Shown: piece after piece, positions 1 through 6,799 of the stretch
How the letters are laid out: the number at the start of each line of letters is the position of its first letter
How positions within the stretch are numbered: position 1 is the stretch's first letter
Assembly: GCA_905371725.1 (NCBI GenBank)
Contig: CAJPML010000040.1
Span: 1-7,749 of the forward strand
Direction of reading: 5' to 3'
Length of the DNA: 7,749 nt
Source of the DNA: Leptotrichia sp. oral taxon 215
Lineage (GTDB): Bacteria > Fusobacteriota > Fusobacteriia > Fusobacteriales > Leptotrichiaceae
Notes under the pieces: generated by a model
What the model was told of the DNA's origin: nothing
Seen by the model: only the letters and a program-made list of their open reading frames with translations
Databases searched by the model: none
Program-made: the position numbers and the translations under genes

Positions 1-721
1 CACTTGGCTTATTTTTTCCTTCAAAATTTTCATAATAAAAATCAATTGCATCCTGTGTACGGTTCTCATTTAAATAAAAACTTATTGCAAACCATCCCAT
101 AGTTAATTTATATGCCCATGCCTGCTCATCAGAAATATGTGACTCCTCTGTTTTTTCTTTATCATCACACATTTTCATAATAGAATTTAAAGTTGAAAGT
201 GCTGCTTTTTCATCGTTTTTCATAACATTCCAGATTGCATCCCTTCCTATCACATATGTCACAGCAATTCTTGTAATTAAATAATCTGGATATTTCTCTT
301 TAAGTTTTTCATAGTTTTTATCAAAAGATTCCATATCTCCTTTGTTAGAATAGTACATATTTGAAAAAAACAGTTTTGAAACTTCATGAGGATTATATTT
401 TTCATAATGTTTCAGATTATTTAATTTTTCAGTATCATTTTTTCCAATTGCATTATAAATATTTATCAAATTTTCTGACAGCACAAAATTTTTCTCATTC
501 CTTTTTAGCAATTTTTCAATTTCTAACGCCATATTTTCTATTTTTTCCCTATCAGGCTCACTCACTACATTAGGTATCTCCTTATCCAGCTCTATTGTTT
601 TTACTATTATTTCCTGTGAAATTCCTAACTTTGATAAATCTTCCCTTATCATTTCACTTCGACTTTTAGCATTTATATTTGCTACCGCAAGTATACTCAT
701 AAATAATATTATTTTTTTCAT
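1..721 (-). CDS. Secreted helical (TPR-like) protein, unknown function, 3' end outside window
   Basis: I translated this frame by hand from ATG at 721: 240 complete codons with no stop, running off the left edge, so the C-terminus is missing. The first 18 residues (MKKIILFMSILAVANINA) form a short signal peptide with a plausible signal peptidase I site after ANINA; no lipobox Cys is present. The rest is rich in Lys, Glu, Asn and Tyr and predicted helical. Segments such as the one with YYSNKGDMESFDKNYEKL followed by KYPDYL, and later AWAYKLTMGWFAISFYL then TQDAIDFYYENF, look like helix pairs of a tetratricopeptide-type solenoid, but I cannot assign a family. An AGAGGTG Shine-Dalgarno lies 4-5 bases before the ATG, which supports this start. 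It lies 78 bp downstream of the PTS-type regulator on the same strand and could be co-transcribed with it or use its own promoter. Function unknown; it probably acts outside the inner membrane. Confidence 0.85.
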   Translation of the reverse strand, partial: MKKIILFMSILAVANINAKSRSEMIREDLSKLGISQEIIVKTIELDKEIPNVVSEPDREKIENMALEIEKLLKRNEKNFVLSENLINIYNAIGKNDTEKLNNLKHYEKYNPHEVSKLFFSNMYYSNKGDMESFDKNYEKLKEKYPDYLITRIAVTYVIGRDAIWNVMKNDEKAALSTLNSIMKMCDDKEKTEESHISDEQAWAYKLTMGWFAISFYLNENRTQDAIDFYYENFEGKNKPS

Positions 722-741
722 AAACACCTCTTTCTGAATCA

Positions 742-770
742 AAAATATATTTGTAAAAATGGAATTACAA
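742..770 (-). promoter_or_regulatory. Candidate promoter of the left-edge secreted protein gene
   Basis: Read on the minus strand, a -35-like TTGTAA (765-770) is separated by 17 bases from a -10-like TATTTT (742-747). The start point would fall near 735, giving a leader of about 14 bases that includes the AGAGGTG ribosome site. The region is very AT-rich, so chance matches are likely, and read-through from the regulator gene is an alternative. Confidence 0.35.
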
Positions 771-771
771 A
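750..771. repeat. 22-bp inverted repeat between regulator and secreted-protein gene
   Basis: TTTGTAA (750-756) and TTACAAA (765-771) are perfect 7-bp inverted arms around an 8-base spacer. The repeat overlaps the -35 and spacer of the candidate promoter, so it could be an operator. On the minus strand the same hairpin is followed by TATATTTTT, so it could instead be a weak intrinsic terminator for the regulator gene that ends at 800. The sequence alone does not decide between these. Confidence 0.45.
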
Positions 772-799
772 ATCTTTAAATTTAACAATTTTTACCAAT

Positions 800-2662
800 C
801 TATTTTATTATTTCCTTAAAATATTGTTCAAGCTGACCGTAACTTTTCATTTTAGAAACTTCGTCTATAAATTTATGCTTTGTTATAAGTTCAAAGAGAT
901 CATTCATTATATCTATATTATCATTTTTATTTTTTGCCGCAAAGCTTAAAAATATATTGGCATTTCTTCCTTCAGGAAGTGCAACCTTTTCTTTGACTAC
1001 AAGTAGTGATATTCCTGTTTCAAGAACATTTTCAGATATTCCTGCATGTGGCATCGCTATACCTTCTTCTATTACAATATAAGGACCATGCTTTTCAACA
1101 AGCTCTATCATTTCCTTTACATATTCTGAAGTCACTTTTCTATTTGATACGAGTAAATTACCTGACTGAAGTATAGCCTCCTTCCAATCTTCTACTCCCT
1201 CTATAAATTTTATATTTTCTTTTTTCAGTAATTTTCTCAATGTATGGCCTGTCTTCTGAATATCATTTACGATTTTGTCTTCAAATTCATCCTTTAAACT
1301 GTCAATCAGTTTCTGCTTATCATTTATTTCTGCGTTGCTTTCTATTATGGAAATTAATTTTTTCAAGGATACGCTTGTTCTATTTTTTTCTATACCGTAT
1401 TCTGCAAGCCTTTCAAAATCTTCATCTTGCATTATAGGATTTATTTTTATAATTGGAATTCCATATGAAACCTCAAACTGTCTGTGTATTTCTATTGTTG
1501 ACAATATAAAATCAACTTCCTTGTATCCTGGTATAAGATCATCTGCAAGATAATATGGGATGATATCAACTATATCCAGTTCATAGTTTTCCTTCAGGCT
1601 TTCTTCAAGTATTTTTGAGCTTCCGTATCCAAGTCCGCAAATCAGCAGAACTTTCTTTATATTCTTCCTCTTTGTTCTTTTAATTGAAGACTTTATCTGA
1701 TAAGCCATGGAAGCTATCTCATAGTCAGTAAAATTTATTTTAAATTCCTTTTCCATTTCCCCGATTGCCTTTTTCACAATTGCAATATTTTTGTCCCTAT
1801 TTAATATAAGATCCTTAAATACTGAATTTATTATCTGAATATCATTGTTTATCCTGTATATTGAAGATTTCAGGTTATCAACAAGACCTGTAATGAGTAT
1901 TCTGTCTTCTTTCAAGTCGAGATTTATCATTCCACTGACTTTCCCTACAATTTCTTCCACAACAGCTTCTTCATTTATCCATTTATAAAATATATCATTC
2001 TTCAAACCGTTGACACCTATTCCCATAATTAAATCAGTAATCAGAAGAAGATTTGCTTCCTTTATTTTTTCCTTCCTGTCATTTTCCTTGAATAATTTTC
2101 CCAGAATACGTTCAACAGCAAGATATTCCAGCGTATGGAAAAGAAAATTTCTTGACAGCAGTTCTTCCATATTGTCATATAACTCATCAAAATTAATAAG
2201 CATTAAAATATAGGAAAACACTCTGTTATAAATTTCTTCATCAATTTTAAGACTCAGTTCCTTTTCAATCAGTTCCAGAAATTTCCTTGTTATTTCCATA
2301 TTTTCATATTTTATATATCCATAAAAATACTCTTCTCTATGCCATGTTGTCGATTTTTCCCTATTAAAAAAATCTCCAGTTTCTTTCAGTTCCCTGATAA
2401 TATCTTCAATTATTCCAACTCTTTTTACAAGAAGATCTCCTTTATTTCCTGTAAGCCTGTATCCTTTATAATTTTCATAAACCAGTCTTATTCCGTCTTT
2501 CCCAAGTTCTTCAGACATGACTTCCAGATCTTTTCTTACATCTGTTTTAGGTATTTTCATTGTTTCTGCTATGTCTGAAAGTTTCAGTCCACTTTCATCA
2601 AAATATAAAATCATTTTCAATATGTTTATTCTTTCATTTAATGACAACTTTTCACAATTCAT
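800..2662 (-). CDS. PTS-regulated transcription regulator (HTH-PRD-EIIB-EIIA, LicR/MtlR-like)
   Basis: This 620-residue cytoplasmic protein has the layout of the BglG/LicR/MtlR family, in which phosphotransferase-system phosphorylation controls a DNA-binding activator. An N-terminal winged HTH spans about 8-75 and ends in the typical KGYRLTG. Two PRD-like helical regions follow (about 120-215 and 250-330). An EIIB-like domain covers about 336-425, with the phospho-cysteine candidate Cys342 in LLICGLGYGSS. A C-terminal EIIA (fructose/mannitol type) covers about 480-620, with His539 in GIAMPHA as the phospho-histidine. The expected PRD2 histidines appear replaced by Asn263 (LVDNL) and Gln322 (MAYQI), and I see no clear canonical His in PRD1. 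Control may therefore act through the EIIB and EIIA domains. The ATG at 2662 is supported by AGGTGAG about six bases upstream. No PTS transporter or sugar-catabolic gene is in the window, so the target and the sugar are unknown. The HTH and EIIA calls are strong; the PRD borders are approximate. Confidence 0.9.
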   Translation of the reverse strand: MNCEKLSLNERINILKMILYFDESGLKLSDIAETMKIPKTDVRKDLEVMSEELGKDGIRLVYENYKGYRLTGNKGDLLVKRVGIIEDIIRELKETGDFFNREKSTTWHREEYFYGYIKYENMEITRKFLELIEKELSLKIDEEIYNRVFSYILMLINFDELYDNMEELLSRNFLFHTLEYLAVERILGKLFKENDRKEKIKEANLLLITDLIMGIGVNGLKNDIFYKWINEEAVVEEIVGKVSGMINLDLKEDRILITGLVDNLKSSIYRINNDIQIINSVFKDLILNRDKNIAIVKKAIGEMEKEFKINFTDYEIASMAYQIKSSIKRTKRKNIKKVLLICGLGYGSSKILEESLKENYELDIVDIIPYYLADDLIPGYKEVDFILSTIEIHRQFEVSYGIPIIKINPIMQDEDFERLAEYGIEKNRTSVSLKKLISIIESNAEINDKQKLIDSLKDEFEDKIVNDIQKTGHTLRKLLKKENIKFIEGVEDWKEAILQSGNLLVSNRKVTSEYVKEMIELVEKHGPYIVIEEGIAMPHAGISENVLETGISLLVVKEKVALPEGRNANIFLSFAAKNKNDNIDIMNDLFELITKHKFIDEVSKMKSYGQLEQYFKEIIK

Positions 2663-2681
2663 TTTTTCTCACCTTTCATTT

Positions 2682-2701
2682 TGTACTGTAATGTACTCCA
2701 A
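2682..2701. repeat. Tandem 10-bp repeat at the regulator's predicted transcription start
   Basis: TGTACTGTAA (2682-2691) is followed directly by TGTACTCCAA (2692-2701), matching at 8 of 10 positions. The two GTAC cores are thus exactly one helical turn apart. The pair lies just downstream of the candidate -10 box (2706-2711), in the leader of the PTS-type regulator, where a repressor or autoregulator could bind. Role inferred from position only. Confidence 0.35.
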
Positions 2702-2705
2702 TAAA

Positions 2706-2733
2706 ATATTACCACTTAAATGAAAAAAAGCAA
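2706..2733 (-). promoter_or_regulatory. Candidate promoter of the PTS-type regulator gene
   Basis: On the minus strand, TTGCTT (2728-2733) is followed after 16 bases by TAATAT (2706-2711), giving a start near 2699 and a leader of about 37 bases. It lies between the terminator after tatA and the regulator ATG, so the regulator is likely transcribed independently of the iron genes. The spacer contains part of a run of seven T (2723-2729). Confidence 0.5.
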
Positions 2734-2759
2734 ATTTTTTTATAATTTTCTTATGAATT

Positions 2760-2817
2760 AAAAAAGATTATTTCCAAAGCTTTACTAAAATCTAAAACTT
2801 CATAAACAATCTTTTTT
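2760..2817 (-). terminator. Long hairpin, intrinsic terminator after tatA
   Basis: Starting five bases after the tatA stop, the minus strand can fold into an almost continuous hairpin. The outer arms of 14 bp (2804-2817 with 2760-2773, one G-U pair) begin AAAAAAGATT and end AATCTTTTTT. A three-base internal mismatch follows, then an inner 8-bp stem (AAGTTTTA with TAAAGCTT, one G-U) closed by an eight-base loop. The U-rich 3' arm suits intrinsic termination. The mirror-image T run means it could also work on the plus strand. It marks the end of the efe-tat unit. Confidence 0.75.
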
Positions 2818-2821
2818 GTTT

Positions 2822-3031
2822 TTAACTATTTTTTTCATCTTCAGCCTTTGTTTCTTTAGTATCTTTTTTATCTATGCTCTCTTCTATTTCAGAAACTGAT
2901 TTTTTAAATTCCCTGAACATTTTTCCAATAGCTTCTCCAAGTTCAGGAAGCCTTTTAGGCCCAAAAATTAATAATGCACCTAATATAAGAACTATAAGTC
3001 CTGGTGCTCCAATATCTCTAAAAAGTCCCAT
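2822..3031 (-). CDS. tatA: Sec-independent protein translocase subunit TatA
   Basis: This 69-residue protein has the full TatA plan. It has a short N-terminal segment, one membrane helix (about 10-23), the hinge FGPKRLPELG (23-32), an amphipathic helix (about 27-47) and a charged Lys/Glu-rich tail. TatA oligomers form the passage through which TatC-bound folded proteins with twin-arginine signals cross the membrane. The hinge resembles the TatA proteins of Firmicutes that do the work of both TatA and TatB, and no separate tatB is present here. The ATG lies two bases after the tatC stop. Its Shine-Dalgarno GGAGG (3043-3047) is inside the end of tatC, with a rather long spacing of 11 bases, so translation is probably coupled to tatC. 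The likely cargo is the adjacent EfeB. Confidence 0.93.
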   Translation of the reverse strand: MGLFRDIGAPGLIVLILGALLIFGPKRLPELGEAIGKMFREFKKSVSEIEESIDKKDTKETKAEDEKNS

Positions 3032-3033
3032 TT

Positions 3034-3747
3034 CTAATCTTTCCTCCTTTTCCTGTAAATATATTTACATACAATAATACTCGCCTCATAAAGTAAAATT
3101 AGTGGTGCTGCCATTGTCAAATCACTTATAAAATCAGCAGGAGTAACTACAACTGCTACCACCAGCAGAGCAAAATAACCATATCGTCTATTTTTTATAA
3201 GATATTGCGGTGTCAGAATATGTAACGATGTAAGAAACGCTACAATTACAGGCAGTTCAAATATAACTCCTAATGGCAATGATGTATGCAATACAAATGT
3301 CAGATAATTGTTTGCTGTCAGCTGAATATTGAAAAGATTGTCTCCAAAAGACAATAATACATTCAGTAAAGCTGGAGTTACAAAGAAAAAACCAAAAGAG
3401 AGTCCTGTTATAAACAATATGAAAGTTGCAGGAACATACGACAGAACCATTTTTGCCTCTTTTTCTTCCAATGCCGGACGTATAAACGCCCATATCTGAT
3501 AACTTGCAAAAGGTAAAGTTACACTGAAGGAACATATTCCAGCCAACATTAAATAAATACCCAGAATATCATCAGGTCCTAAAACCATCAATTTCTCCTT
3601 AAAGGATCCTGTCAACATTTTGTAAATATCGGAACAGAACACCAAGCTTATCAGAAAAATCGTAATAAAAAATATAATTGTTATAATAAGCCTCTTCCTG
3701 AATTCGCTTAGATGTTCTATAAGTGTCTGTTCATTAATATTAGACAT
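3034..3747 (-). CDS. tatC: Sec-independent protein translocase subunit TatC
   Basis: This 237-residue polytopic membrane protein is the twin-arginine signal receptor of the Tat translocase. The N-terminal cytoplasmic motif HLSEFRKRL (12-20) carries Glu15 and Arg17, at the same positions as the signal-binding residues I recall for E. coli TatC. YQIWAFIRPAL (83-93) with Glu97, FELPV (163-167) with Glu164, and VTPADFISD (201-209) are further family signatures. Six membrane helices are expected, and the tail KYIYRKRRKD is basic and cytoplasmic. The length is normal. The ATG at 3747 is preceded by AAGGAAG at good spacing. It lies 79 bp downstream of efeU with its own promoter candidate, and is followed almost without gap by tatA. 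The pairing with efeB suggests it mainly or solely serves that peroxidase. Confidence 0.95.
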   Translation of the reverse strand: MSNINEQTLIEHLSEFRKRLIITIIFFITIFLISLVFCSDIYKMLTGSFKEKLMVLGPDDILGIYLMLAGICSFSVTLPFASYQIWAFIRPALEEKEAKMVLSYVPATFILFITGLSFGFFFVTPALLNVLLSFGDNLFNIQLTANNYLTFVLHTSLPLGVIFELPVIVAFLTSLHILTPQYLIKNRRYGYFALLVVAVVVTPADFISDLTMAAPLILLYEASIIVCKYIYRKRRKD

Positions 3748-3794
3748 ATTTCTTCCTTTCCGATATTTTTTAATTTTTTAAACTGCTCTTTCAT

Positions 3795-3823
3795 TTTATA
3801 GCTATTTTCTTTTACTTTTACAA
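3795..3823 (-). promoter_or_regulatory. Candidate internal promoter for tatC-tatA
   Basis: On the minus strand TTGTAA (3818-3823) is followed after exactly 17 bases by TATAAA (3795-3800). The start would be near 3788, with a leader of about 40 bases before tatC. It begins four bases past the efeU stop, in a 79-bp gap with no clear terminator, so tatCA could be made both from the efe promoter and from this one. Confidence 0.45.
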
Positions 3824-3826
3824 TTC

Positions 3827-5518
3827 TTACTTATTTTTTCTTTTTAATGTTGCTACCACAATTATAATTATCAGAATTAACTGACTTATAAATACTTCTA
3901 TGTTTGCATAAATTCCTAAAACTTCAACTGTAGGAATAAAATGTATCACATGCAATGGTAAAATTCCTACAACCTGCAGCATATGTATACTTGTTCCAAG
4001 CATTTTGAACGCAAGGAAGTAGATTGTCCATGTCAGTACAAAAAATACCTGATGTATTTTTATTTTTGAAGATGCATATATCAGGACAAGTGCAATTACA
4101 ATCAATATTAATATTGCACTTACAACACCTATAATTAGATTCTGCAGTGAAATTAACGGTAAAATCCCTACATAGAACAGAATTGTTTCTGCACCTTCCC
4201 TGAATACTGCCAGAAAACTCAGTACAAACATTGATATAAAACTTCCTGTACTTAAAACTATATCCATTTTTCTATCAATATAGTTTTTCCATGATTTAAG
4301 AGATGATTTACTATGTAGCCAGAAGCCTATACCAATCATCATTACAACTGCGAATATTCCTACAAATCCTTCTAGAATTTCACGGTTTCTTCCTGAAGAT
4401 ACTGCAGGAAATAAAGCCTGAAGCATAAATGCTATTATAACACTTGCTAAAATCCCGGCAGCTGCTCCTGTATATACCCAACGCAACCCCTTTTTCTGGT
4501 TTGCGGCTTTCAGACTGCTCACAAGAGCAAGAACTATAAGTAGTGCTTCTACTCCTTCCCGTAACAGTATAAACATTGCATCAACGAAGGTATACTTTGC
4601 TTTTGTGTCAATTTGCGACAATTCGGCAATCAATCCTTGCAACTGTTCCTGATACTGTTTATCTGTACCTTTTACCATAATTATAGGAGTCTGTGTTTCC
4701 ACCTTTGTATATAATGCTGAGTTTCTTGTACTGACATCCCCTTCAACTGTAGGCCATACCTGGATAAACTCCTTCACTTTTGATTGACCTTTTGTCTTAT
4801 CACCATTTTTAAAAGCTTCAAGAGCATCCTTTAACATATCCACTGCTTCCTTCAATGTAACTGTACCTGAAACATTATTTTCTATTTTCTTACCCTCCAG
4901 GTAGTCCTGTATGCTTGATTTCAAATCGTTAAAAGAATTTATTGTATTCTCATAATCAAAAGGCTCAACTTCCATCGAACTTCTAAGAAATGACATTGCA
5001 GTTTCTACTTTTCCATAATAAGAAACACTTCTGCTTCTTATAAAACTTTCATTTCTTGTCCAAACTCCATTAAATTTCAGATATTCCTTTTTCATCTGTT
5101 CTACATTCTTAGACTGGATTGCTTTTTCCAGTACATCTAAAGCAGGATACATTCTTGACTTGAAATTTTTCTTTTCTTCCTCATCATTGACAGGATTCTG
5201 CTCCTTTTCAAAGGAAAGCAGTGCAGCAGTGACCTGCCTTAAATCATCTTCTGTCAATGTGTTTTTCTCTTTATTTAAAAGTTCCTGTACTTTTTTTCCC
5301 TGTACAGAATCTGAATTTTTTACTTTTTTGAATTCTTCCTTAATTTCGGAAAAAAGTTTTTTTGCATCATCCTGTCTGTTATTCTTCACTGCTGTTGCCG
5401 CATCCGTTATTTTTATGTAAAGTTCGCTGTAACTTTCCTTTGCAATAACATTATTAAAGGATAGCATAAAACAAAGAATCAGTAATATTATTATTCTATT
5501 CAAATAATTTCTGCCCAA
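3827..5518 (-). CDS. efeU: FTR1-family iron permease with large extracytoplasmic N-terminal domain
   Basis: This inner-membrane high-affinity iron permease has 563 residues. The C-terminal half (about 310-560) is the FTR1 transporter of about seven membrane helices. It carries both iron-handling REXXE motifs, REGVE (320-324) in the first helix and REGAE (440-444). The N-terminus (about 1-26) is a signal peptide, so residues 27-305 should face outside the cytoplasmic membrane. This helical region contains a duplicated motif, W-x3-E-x5-R-x4-Y-x-KVET, at 153-173 and again at 255-275, which may hold or pass iron from EfeO/EfeB. The start is TTG at 5518, inside efeB (23-bp overlap). GGAAGGAG lies six bases before it, and the first ATG (codon 18) would destroy the signal peptide. 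The plain E. coli EfeU lacks such an extension; the long form is like the staphylococcal FepC type. Translation is probably coupled to efeB. Confidence 0.93.
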   Translation of the reverse strand: MGRNYLNRIIILLILCFMLSFNNVIAKESYSELYIKITDAATAVKNNRQDDAKKLFSEIKEEFKKVKNSDSVQGKKVQELLNKEKNTLTEDDLRQVTAALLSFEKEQNPVNDEEEKKNFKSRMYPALDVLEKAIQSKNVEQMKKEYLKFNGVWTRNESFIRSRSVSYYGKVETAMSFLRSSMEVEPFDYENTINSFNDLKSSIQDYLEGKKIENNVSGTVTLKEAVDMLKDALEAFKNGDKTKGQSKVKEFIQVWPTVEGDVSTRNSALYTKVETQTPIIMVKGTDKQYQEQLQGLIAELSQIDTKAKYTFVDAMFILLREGVEALLIVLALVSSLKAANQKKGLRWVYTGAAAGILASVIIAFMLQALFPAVSSGRNREILEGFVGIFAVVMMIGIGFWLHSKSSLKSWKNYIDRKMDIVLSTGSFISMFVLSFLAVFREGAETILFYVGILPLISLQNLIIGVVSAILILIVIALVLIYASSKIKIHQVFFVLTWTIYFLAFKMLGTSIHMLQVVGILPLHVIHFIPTVEVLGIYANIEVFISQLILIIIIVVATLKRKNK

Positions 5519-6734
5519 TATATTCTCCTTCCTTTATTCCTCCGAAACATGCAAAGATTCCTGTCCCAACATGGGTAATATATTCATTAAGCTTGTCATC
5601 ATTTCCTAGACTGTTCTGTATTTTTATAAACTGATCAGGATGTTTCTGAAAACATATGAACAGAAGCCCTGCATCAAATTGTCCGCTCACTTCATCTATT
5701 CCGTCAGAATATGAAAAAGCACGACGACATATTTTAGTTTCAGCTTTTTTGGCAAGATAAACATGCGAATCAATTGGAAGGATAGGTTTTCCATCTGCTC
5801 CCAGTTTATTTATATCTATCGTTGCAAATTCATCTTTTTCTCCGAATGGAGCTCCACTTTCCTTGTATCTTCCAAATGTATTTTCCTGTTCCTGTAAATT
5901 AGTTCTATCCCATGTTTCAAGATGCATCTGAATACGTCTGACTATAAGAAAAGTCCCGTTTTTCAGCCAGTTGTTTTTATCATACCAGACAACATCTTTG
6001 AAATCATTATTATTTTTAGGATTTTCTGTTCCATCCTTAAATCCGAAAAGATTTCTAGGAGTCTCCTTTCCATTGCCAATAGGAAGAAAACCTGACTGAG
6101 TCCATTTTAATGTGACTAATGAACGTCCTTTACGGACAAGATTTCTTACAGCGTGGAATGCTACCTGAGCGTCGTCAGCACATGCCTGAATACATATATC
6201 TCCACCTTTATACTTATCCTTTATCTGATCCCTGGGAAAATGTGGCAAATCTTTAAATTCCTCCATTTTTTTATTGCCTAGCTTCAATTTGTCTAAAAAG
6301 GATGGACTCACCCCAAATGTTACTGTTAAACGGTATGGATTCAATCCCATAGTTTCCCCTGTATCTATTGGAGGTAACAAATGATTTTTCAATTCTTCAC
6401 CAACAAGTTCCCCCTTCATAAGCTTCTCTGTATATTTTGTCCATTCCTTGAACATTTCTATAATTGCAGCCTTATCCTCTGAATGAAGATCCAGAACTGC
6501 AAAATATACATTTTTCTGTACAGGAGTAGCTATTCCCGACTGGTGTTCCCCATAAAAAGAAATCTTTTCGTCACCTACTATCTGATCTGTCTTGCTATTT
6601 AATATATTTGCAAAAATGCTTCCAGCTCCACTTGCTCCAATTGCAACTCCTGCCCCTACCATTCCTGCTTTTTTAAGAAAATCACGACGTGATATTTTTT
6701 TATCAAACCATTTCTTGTCATTTCCGTCACTCAT
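5496..6734 (-). CDS. efeB: Tat-exported DyP-type haem peroxidase EfeB
   Basis: This 412-residue haem peroxidase of the dye-decolorizing family acts outside the membrane. EfeB proteins oxidise ferrous iron with peroxide for the EfeU permease, and a role in taking iron out of haem (deferrochelatase) has been proposed. The N-terminus carries a Tat signal: SRRDFLKKAG (15-24) and then a Gly/Ala-rich hydrophobic stretch to about 42. Family marks are GGDICIQACADD (177-188), the GXXDG motif GFKDG (231-235) with catalytic Asp234, proximal haem ligand candidate His324 in DSHVYLA, distal Arg candidate Arg337/338, and the C-terminal GLLFICFQ and FFxxPG-like FACFGG. The usual ANPR after the haem His reads AKKA, and the His-to-Arg spacing is about five residues shorter than I recall for E. 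coli EfeB. AGAGGT lies six bases before the ATG. It sits 65 bp after efeO and overlaps efeU by 23 bp. Confidence 0.95.
   Translation of the reverse strand: MSDGNDKKWFDKKISRRDFLKKAGMVGAGVAIGASGAGSIFANILNSKTDQIVGDEKISFYGEHQSGIATPVQKNVYFAVLDLHSEDKAAIIEMFKEWTKYTEKLMKGELVGEELKNHLLPPIDTGETMGLNPYRLTVTFGVSPSFLDKLKLGNKKMEEFKDLPHFPRDQIKDKYKGGDICIQACADDAQVAFHAVRNLVRKGRSLVTLKWTQSGFLPIGNGKETPRNLFGFKDGTENPKNNNDFKDVVWYDKNNWLKNGTFLIVRRIQMHLETWDRTNLQEQENTFGRYKESGAPFGEKDEFATIDINKLGADGKPILPIDSHVYLAKKAETKICRRAFSYSDGIDEVSGQFDAGLLFICFQKHPDQFIKIQNSLGNDDKLNEYITHVGTGIFACFGGIKEGEYIGQKLFE
5525..5532 (-). promoter_or_regulatory. Ribosome binding site that fixes the efeU TTG start
   Basis: GGAAGGAG on the minus strand, six bases before TTG (5516-5518), lies within the last codons of efeB. 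No ATG occurs in the efeU frame until codon 18, so this strong site is the main reason to accept the TTG start and the full signal peptide. Confidence 0.7.
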
Positions 6735-6799
6735 TATTTTACCTCTTCTTCTAATTATTACATACTTTCTCTGTTGTCATTTTTTTAATGCTGTATTTA

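Noticed and set aside
361..573. Plus-strand open frame of 70 codons
   Set aside because: It is antisense to the clear minus-strand secreted-protein gene with signal peptide and Shine-Dalgarno, and its Phe/Leu/Tyr-rich product is what the reverse strand of an AT-rich gene gives.
1240..2723. Several plus-strand open frames of 65-92 codons
   Set aside because: All are antisense to the PTS-type regulator, have Ser/Phe/Ile-rich products, and show no ribosome sites or family motifs.
3257..3535. Minus-strand open frame of 92 codons inside tatC
   Set aside because: It is an out-of-frame shadow fully within tatC, whose own frame carries all family motifs.
6735..6799. Extra small gene or terminator between efeO and efeB
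   Set aside because: The 65-bp gap has no open frame of note and no stable stem followed by T; it reads as an ordinary operon spacer with the efeB ribosome site.
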